Source: Bryoerythrophyllum caledonicum (Eukaryota; Streptophyta; Bryopsida; Pottiales; Pottiaceae). From it: a stretch of 64,000 bases of DNA. Each line of letters begins with the position of its first letter. Position 1 is the stretch's first letter. Below the pieces are notes generated by a model, which had not been told where the DNA came from, made no database searches, and worked only from the letters and a program-made list of their open reading frames with translations. The position numbers and the translations under genes were made by a program. The stretch spans positions 23,012,462 to 23,076,461 of the forward strand of contig OZ020517.1 in assembly GCA_963971425.1 (NCBI GenBank). Reading direction: 5' to 3'. Shown here piece after piece: positions 57,860 to 64,000 of the stretch.

Positions 57860-58545
57860 GTCGTGTTGCTTTAATCCGAGCTAGAGCTCCCGTGGACGTG
57901 CTCCCTAGTCTGGGCTGGAGCTCTTAGTGTCGGTGTCGTCCGAGCTGGAGCTCCCTTGATCCTCCAGGCTACTCCTCGTGCTCCCTGGATCCGGGCTGAG
58001 CTGCTCTTGGGGACGTGCTTCCTTGGTCCGGGCTGGAGCTTTTATGGACGTGCTCCCTGGTTTGGGCTGGAGCTCTCGTGGACGTGCTTCCTTGACTCGA
58101 GCTGGAGCTTCCTTGATCCTCCAGGCTACTGCTCGTGGACGTGCTCCCTGGTCCGGGCTAAGCTCTCGTGGACGTGCTTCCTTGATCCCTAGCCGTCGTG
58201 CTCGTTTAACTTGTTGTGGTGTAGGAGTCCAGGGTGATCGGTTAAGTAGTTGATTCATGCCGAATGGGAAGATTCCTACAGGTTGCAGTCGAAGGCTCCA
58301 TCTCTGTTCCTCGCTTCTAAGTTTGTTCTCCGGGCTTTACAACTCGTCCTCCGGGCTTTACCGCTCGCCCTCCGGGCTTTACCGCTCGTCCTCCGGGCTT
58401 TACAGCGAGCTTGGGGTGGACTCTGTGATTGAGGTTGGCTGGCCCGGGTCTTGGGTGGGCTGGCCCGGGTCTTGGGCTCCGGCTTTGGGCTTGGGGTCCG
58501 GGCTTGGGGTTCCAGGCTTGAGGCTCCGGGCTTAGGGTTCCCCAG
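57860..58545. repeat. GC-rich minisatellite block
   Basis: Three repeats adjoin. Units of GTGCTCCCTGG...GCTGGAGCTC with GTGGACGTGCTTCC (57860-58200) come first. Then come four 21-bp units of CTCCGGGCTTTACCGCTCG (58328-58408). Last are GGCCCGGGTCTTGGG and CTCCGGGCTTGGG units (58439-58545). Frames on both strands are open but of low complexity (KARRTSG repeats on the minus strand). Confidence 0.8.
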
Positions 58546-58794
58546 GTCTGTCCTTCGTGGTTTTAGGGTATCCAAGCAATCCCGTTTAATCGTTTTTCTT
58601 AATCTATCTAATAAACTATACTAAAGTAGTGTTAACCCAAAAACTGAAGTAATTAGTCTAAGATTATCATAGTTAACCTCCTAACTAAAAAAAAAATTAA
58701 AATGCGTGGTAAGACAGGGTTTGAGTGCGGATTCATTTGCGGATATATTGAAAAGAACCAGGGTTTGCATTCAGTCGAGGAATTGCTGAGATGA

Positions 58795-59297
58795 CGTTGA
58801 AAAAGGCGACCAGCAGTGGGGCGGCAACTGAGTCGATCGTGAATCTCTAGACTGTGGTTCAGGTGATTCCCGAATTCGAGAGCGACCGGAAGGCGCTGAA
58901 TGCAGATCTGAAAAGGATGGACTGCTTCAGATTGTGGAAGCAGCCATGGGATTTCAGGGACCGCGCGATGGTTTGAGAGCTGCTAGACGGAGTCTCCAAC
59001 GAGTTCGAAGGCACCATCCGTGGGAAGATGAGCAAAGTGGAGGACGACACTCCGGACTCGCGGGTTTCCAAGAGGCGGACCATTTCCATTTCCGAGAGGA
59101 TAACTCCCATGGAGCAAACCCGGTTGGCTTCATGGACTATCATCCGAGAAGTAGAGGAGAGGACGCCTACGAGCCAGCGGATCGAGGTGCAGAAGCTGGA
59201 AGACAAGGTCGAAGAAGAAGAAGAGGCTTCACCCCTAGTCAGAACTTCGACGGTGAAGCTTTCGGACTCTTTGGAGGAGGATGAAGGTCAGGATTAG
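58795..59297 (+). pseudogene. Decayed gag-like ORF fragment
   Basis: A plus-strand frame starts TLKKATSSGAATES and runs through VIPEFESDRKALNADLKRMD and ELLDGVSNEFEGTIRGKMSK to an acidic, Lys/Glu-rich end at 59297. It is interrupted by TAG (58848-58850) and TGA (58974-58976). Composition suggests helical, gag-like content. The family is not recognised. Similar acidic and coiled-coil text occurs in the next fragment (60795-61524), so both may derive from one element. Confidence 0.4.
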
Positions 59298-60794
59298 GAA
59301 GACAAATAGTAGGGTTAAACGATCACAACGGTGATCCGGTAATTAGGGTTTTACCCGAAATCGGAACTTGTTCCGGGAAAGGTGGATCTGATCCTTAACT
59401 TTTGGATCTTGTCGGGGGGTAGTTAGGAAGTGGCAAACCAGCTGTTAGGAACCGTTTTGTCCAATGGGTAAGAGGCTCATCATGGGATTCCGGGTTTTGT
59501 GATTTGCTTCCAAAGGTAGGATATTTAGTTGTTAGTCGTGGGGCTGTAAGGGTCTTGTTAGTGAACCTAATCGTGAGAACGTGGGGAGATTACGAACCTA
59601 GGTAGCTTGGATTTTGGTGTGTAGGTCGAACGCCTTGCATGGCCGCTACTGCAGCTAGAATCCGGTTCCCGTTATCTTAGTGTTAGGAAGAGGGTTTGCA
59701 AGCATCCAACTACAAGGCACTATTCCTAAGGTTGTATGAGATGCACTGTCCATTTTTAATGTTAATTATGTCTCTTTAATCTTGACATCTATGTATTTCT
59801 TTTCGTGTGAGCTCCAAAGTGGTCCTTGTCACGGACGTACTCCATTCCAAAATGGTTGTGTAACCTTCGTAAAGCCTGGATTGTAGTAGAAAGGATGAGG
59901 TGAGGGATCCGGGTTTCTCTCGGATTCCGCAAGAGGGTTAGAAAACATAACTGGTCATAACCAGATCCGGATTCTCTAGGATTTCCGTCGTTGTAGTAAG
60001 TGAAGGGTCGGAATACCTCTTGCGTGACCGGCTGTTTGGCAGCGTCCCTTTAGTTGTGAGGAGGTAGACACCCCCTAGTGCGTGTGTGTCATGTGTAGAG
60101 GATGTTAGGATTGATAGTGGAGTCTTTCGCCACTCTAATCTACTAGGGGAGAGTTTTGTACACCGTCCCTCTCCAAATAGGACGCGTCCTCCGATAGCGA
60201 ACGTCATGAGGAAAAACTGGAGCTGATTATTGTTACTTGTGGTTTGATATTCCCGGATCCGGATTCAGAATCGGAAACAAGAAAGTGAGGAGAGGCACTC
60301 CGGATAACTGGAAGGGTGAGGTAACCAAATTAGGCCTGATTGAATAAAAAAAATAAGATGAAGTTTAGGTAGGAGTCATAACCAAATTGTCCTAATCTAG
60401 CTAGCTTCACATAAATCCCTGGAACGATACATGAGTCACCACTTGGGGTGTTTTGGGCACTTAAAACACTCAAGGGGATGCATTTGGAACAATCGTGTTC
60501 TGACATAGGCAATTCAACAAGGTGGATGTTCCAAGACCTTCTTGACCCCATACCTTATACACTTGTATGAGTATTATGGGTGTCTGGAATCGGAAGAGAA
60601 GAGAGTTTGGAGACAAGGGATGGCTCCTTAAAACCATGCTTCCCAGGCCTTTTTCCAACATACTGAGCTACGGTTGACGTTACCGGCAATCCCACGGGAG
60701 GCGTCATCATGTCAATCACTCTTGAACTAGGGTAGGTCATTCCGGTCTCACCGGGAAAAACCACCACCACCACCCTAGCCATCCAAGAATCTCA

Positions 60795-61524
60795 CACCTG
60801 TGGAGAACATAGCCAAGTTCTCCCGGGATGTGACTCGGGATATCCAGCAGATGAAGATGGAGCTTCTGGAGGCAAGGAGTCTTCAGAAGGCTCTCCGAAA
60901 GGTGTTTGGAGTAGAAAACACCGGAACATTTTGGTTGCAGCCCAGAAGGACCGGGAACAGTTGACCAAGGTGAAGAAGGATCTCCGGACATCCCTGAAGG
61001 AGCCCCTTGACACGAAGGTCAAAGGACAAGAGACTGTGGTAGCACTAAGCAAGCTACTTGTTGGACAGACAAGTGTTGCTATACCAATGCAAGATCGGAG
61101 CCTAATCCGGAAGAGTAGAAGGTTTCTCTATACCAGCTCTCTTTCTTCGGAAGATGATGATCCCCCCACTCAATGCCTCATGAGTCGAGCGGATTCTCCA
61201 TCTTCCAAAGAGTGGGGTGTGAAAGTTTATAAGAGGCAACAAGGCCTTCTAGTCAAACCTCCCGGGAAGAAATTGGTTGATCTTTCTTTTTCACAAACGG
61301 ATTCATTGGTTGAGTATTCGATAGCTATGCTTGTTGATTCGGTGGAGACTACTGATGTATCGATGGATACTCCCAATATACCGGTAGACCTTCCGATTGA
61401 GACTTTCAACCTTCTGGTGGATTTTTTTGACTATGTACCGGTGGATACTCCCAATCTTCTAATCAATCCTGCCATGGATCAACCGGGAGATAAGTCCACT
61501 CTTCCAAATGAGTCTTCTGATTGA
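60795..61524 (+). pseudogene. Coiled-coil TE-like ORF fragment with frameshift
   Basis: The frame near 60795-60900 reads KFSRDVTRDIQQMKMELLEA, a coiled coil. After a shift near 60930 the coil continues (AAQKDREQLTKVKKDLRTSL) and the frame stays open to 61524. The C-terminal part has DTPN/MDTPNIPVDLP-type repeats (61340-61460) and a Ser/Asp-rich linker. No enzyme motif. Probably a gag or accessory ORF of a decayed element. Confidence 0.4.
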
Positions 61525-63060
61525 GCTTATGTCATATATTAATTGTGGATTTATCGTATCTGTTGATAGGATGTTGCTAAGTGCGGTAGATTAACGCTAG
61601 GGTAGGAATAGTGATGTCGATGGGGCCCCATTATGCACCCGGTCACTACCATTTGAGTGATTTCTCTGGCTATATACTTTCGTTTAAGAATGTTTTACCG
61701 GTCTCAAACCGGGAGTCTTCCGGATTATCGCTCTAGTCAGTAATCCATCAGTGACTAGGCAACCCTCAATTTTAGGATCTAGATGCCGTTTCCCACCTTT
61801 TGGAGATCTAGTTTTTGGAAGGTAGCTAGTGACCTTTGTGTAATTAAGGTGCCTTGGGCTCTTGGTTTAAGTACTCTTCTCTTTGTTGCTTTGCTTGTGT
61901 CTTGCCTTCATTGTTGTGTCTAAAGTTATTGTTGAGCTTGTGTGAGTAGAAAGGGAGGGAGTTGAGTCCTCCTAGTGGGTCTTTGTTATGATGTGCAAGG
62001 TTGTGGCTTGTTGAATGTTATGTGGTTGAATGTGAGCTAAGGCTTTCGAAGGGAGAATGATATCTTGGCTAGATCGTGGAGTATGATATCTTGGCTAGAT
62101 CGTGGAGTAAGATCTGGGATCTACTTAAAATCCTAGATCCGTTGGACCGGATAGAGTTGCTTACCGGATGGGATCTAGGAAGCCCACTACTATTTATGAT
62201 AGCATTCCTTTAGTGAGAAGTGTTTGGATTAGTGGGGAGGAGGGGTGACGTCCTCCCTCTTGGGATACCGGGAGAGATCCCGGCTAAGCCTAAGTTTGGA
62301 GAATTCCGGGGTTTCTACCCTTGTAGTGGACAAGTTCCGACGATCCCCGTAGAAGGTTGTCTTGCTCATGCGAGTTGCTTAGCATTTGATTGTTGTGATT
62401 TTTGTATTTTCTTTGTTTGATTCATTGGGTGTGGTTGTAATTGGAACCCGGCTTTGCGTGACCGGTTTCTCGGGACTATTTTCCGATAGATTGTGAAGGC
62501 CGGTAATCCGGCTGCAACCTTTCTAACTCTTTCAAGGTGTAGAGTTAGATTGTGGATATTGTGGCCTCTAGATTGTGAGAACGGAGGGTAGTGACTTTCC
62601 GGGCACTGTAAAAACTTACGAGAACACTACTCTAACGCTCAATTGTGGTTACTTGTTACCGATCACTGAGATACCGGGGAAGCCATCCTCCGGGATGTGC
62701 TCAAGTATTGAGTGTAAGTTGTCTTTAGATTTAGAGGATTTGACACACGATTAAAATCCCTAGAAATGATATGGTTAGGTGAGATTGCTTAAAATTAATT
62801 TCGGTTAACTTTGAGAATTACAAACTTCTAGACTATGACAGGCGTCTCAAGAAACTTGCAAGTCCCTCTATGCCAATCCACTTGTCCTTGCTTATCCCAT
62901 GCAAGACATGTAGGTTGGTCCTACTTCTTTGACCTTGAGCCATACATGTACCTCTCAAGTTCCTTTCACCTCTCCTCCTTTTCTCCCCATTTACTTTCCC
63001 CTCTAAATTTACCTCAATAATTATTTATAATGCCATAATAACTATGAGCAACTCTTAACT
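61525..63060. other. Non-coding stretch with CCGG-rich spacers
   Basis: No gene recognised. A 27-bp direct duplication (ATGATATCTTGGCTAGATCG...) stands at about 62057-62109. The text has the same CCGGT/CCGGAT flavour as 54.1-54.2 kb and 59.9-60.7 kb, suggesting these parts belong to one repeat family. Confidence 0.4.
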
Positions 63061-63157
63061 CCAACAATTTGAAAGCTTGGTTTGATAAAAAAAAACTACT
63101 ATGGCCGTTGATTCTTCCTCTTTCACTTCAATGCTCTCTTCTGCTAAGATGTAGAGG

Positions 63158-63650
63158 TTGCTACAAAGCCCATCTAAGAAATTTCTTTCTTTGTATGATA
63201 TTTTATTGCATTATTGCAAGATGGTTGGATACTCGCAACTTCCATTTACTTGTAGCCAGAAGTACTACATAGTTAGCAAGAATACTTTCCACCCTAATTT
63301 TGACTTGGGTAGTGCCTTTAGATCCTACATTGAGAATCCCTCTTCAACCAACAAAAATTTAGTTTGAGAGTTTGAACCGATTAAATACAACACAGATTTT
63401 GGAGGAAAGGAAATAGATGACGAGGGCAACGTGCAAATTGTGGAACCTACACCCGAAGCTACAAAGAGGAAGAGAGGTGTAGTAGGAAAAAAGAAAGCTC
63501 CGACAAATAAGAGTGCTACAAAAGTGAAGGTGGAAGGCGAAGAATTAGAAGAAGAAAACAATGAGGGCGAGAAGAAGTAGAAGAATCGGTTGGACATCAA
63601 AGTTGAACACTTCATCGCACTTTGGGAGAGATGCACCCAGAGTTTGTAAA
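63158..63650 (+). pseudogene. Unrecognised broken ORF with acidic/basic tail
   Basis: The frame at 63158 reads FLSLYDILLHYCKMVGYSQL up to TGA (63367), then continues in the same frame (EFEPIKYNTDFGGKEIDDEG, KRKRGVVGKKKAPTNKS) to TAG (63578-63580) and on to TAA near 63647. The even composition across the stops suggests a once longer protein. Family unknown. Confidence 0.35.
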
Positions 63651-64000
63651 AGCTGCAAACAAAGAAGGTACAGCGCAATCTCTTTGGTTTCATTCCCGAA
63701 ACAGAAGACAAAACAGACGACCTCCAATTCTCAATTCTTAGGTTTACATGGGCTCCTGCAAATCAAACCCTATCAATCTGCCGGCATTTCATACACTCAA
63801 TCCACTACAAAAGGCTACCTATAGTACAGTGAAAGAAAGAATCAAGGAGTAGGGTTCCAAACACACCCGCAGCATCGGTACAAAATCGACAATCAAGTGC
63901 TAGAAGACATCATTCAAGACCTCCACATTCAAGACCTCCACGCTGCAGATTCTTCAAGCTCTCTTTCCTCCTCCCACCATGTCGCGGTCTTGTAGCCTCT

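Noticed and set aside
57905-58575. Arg/Pro/Lys-rich minus-strand frames
   Set aside because: Open only because the minisatellite unit lacks stops; pure repeat translation.
63979-64000. Possible gene start (ATGTCGCGGTCT) at the window end
   Set aside because: Only seven codons are visible, so it cannot be judged.

Overview
This window is nuclear DNA from a streptophyte, meaning a land plant or a close algal relative. The evidence is spliceosomal introns, plant-type nuclear tRNA genes, plant-style telomere repeats (CCCTAAA), an ISY1 splicing factor, an organellar ribosomal protein L4 gene, a berberine-bridge-enzyme-like oxidase, and MULE and Ty3/gypsy-type elements. A non-seed plant seems most likely from the mix of transposons, but the sequence alone does not fix the species.

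Layout. 1-8965: a GC-rich, two-gene Mutator-like element (MULE) that is cut by the window start. A ULP1/C48 protease gene on the plus strand (five exons, three in-frame TAG codons) converges on an apparently intact 917-residue transposase gene on the minus strand (four exons). The whole block is enriched in TATCG/CGATA. 9210-13887: three copies of one LINE family, one of them nested with a 12-bp target-site duplication, ending in an uninterrupted (TTC)307 tract. 13942-18988: the housekeeping core, with ISY1 (+), a tRNA-Arg/tRNA-Ser pair (+) and uL4m (-). 18989-28000: a repeat-rich intergenic region with a foldback element, minisatellites and an orphan JmjC-demethylase exon. 28095-32721: a BBE-like oxidase gene (-). 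Its second intron holds a structurally complete DD34E Tc1 transposon, and its stop codon is supplied by a MITE. 33-48 kb: non-coding repeat families, MITEs, and an LTR fragment interrupted by a TIR element carrying a PIF1-helicase fragment. 48.6-52.4 kb: a decayed gag-protease block of an LTR retrotransposon. 52.7-64 kb: minisatellites and several decayed, GC-richer TE-like reading frames that I cannot assign.

How the parts relate. Only four protein genes look functional for the cell or for an element: ISY1 (spliceosome), uL4m (organellar, probably mitochondrial, ribosome), the secreted BBE-like flavoprotein, and the transposases of the MULE and Tc1 elements. The remainder is mostly mobile-element debris, and several insertions touch genes directly: TTC repeats about 55 bp from the ISY1 TATA-like box, Tc1 in a BBE intron, and a MITE at the BBE stop codon. 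The strongest leads are the complete Tc1 DD34E element, which is unusual in a plant genome, and the 921-bp pure TTC tract beside the ISY1 promoter.
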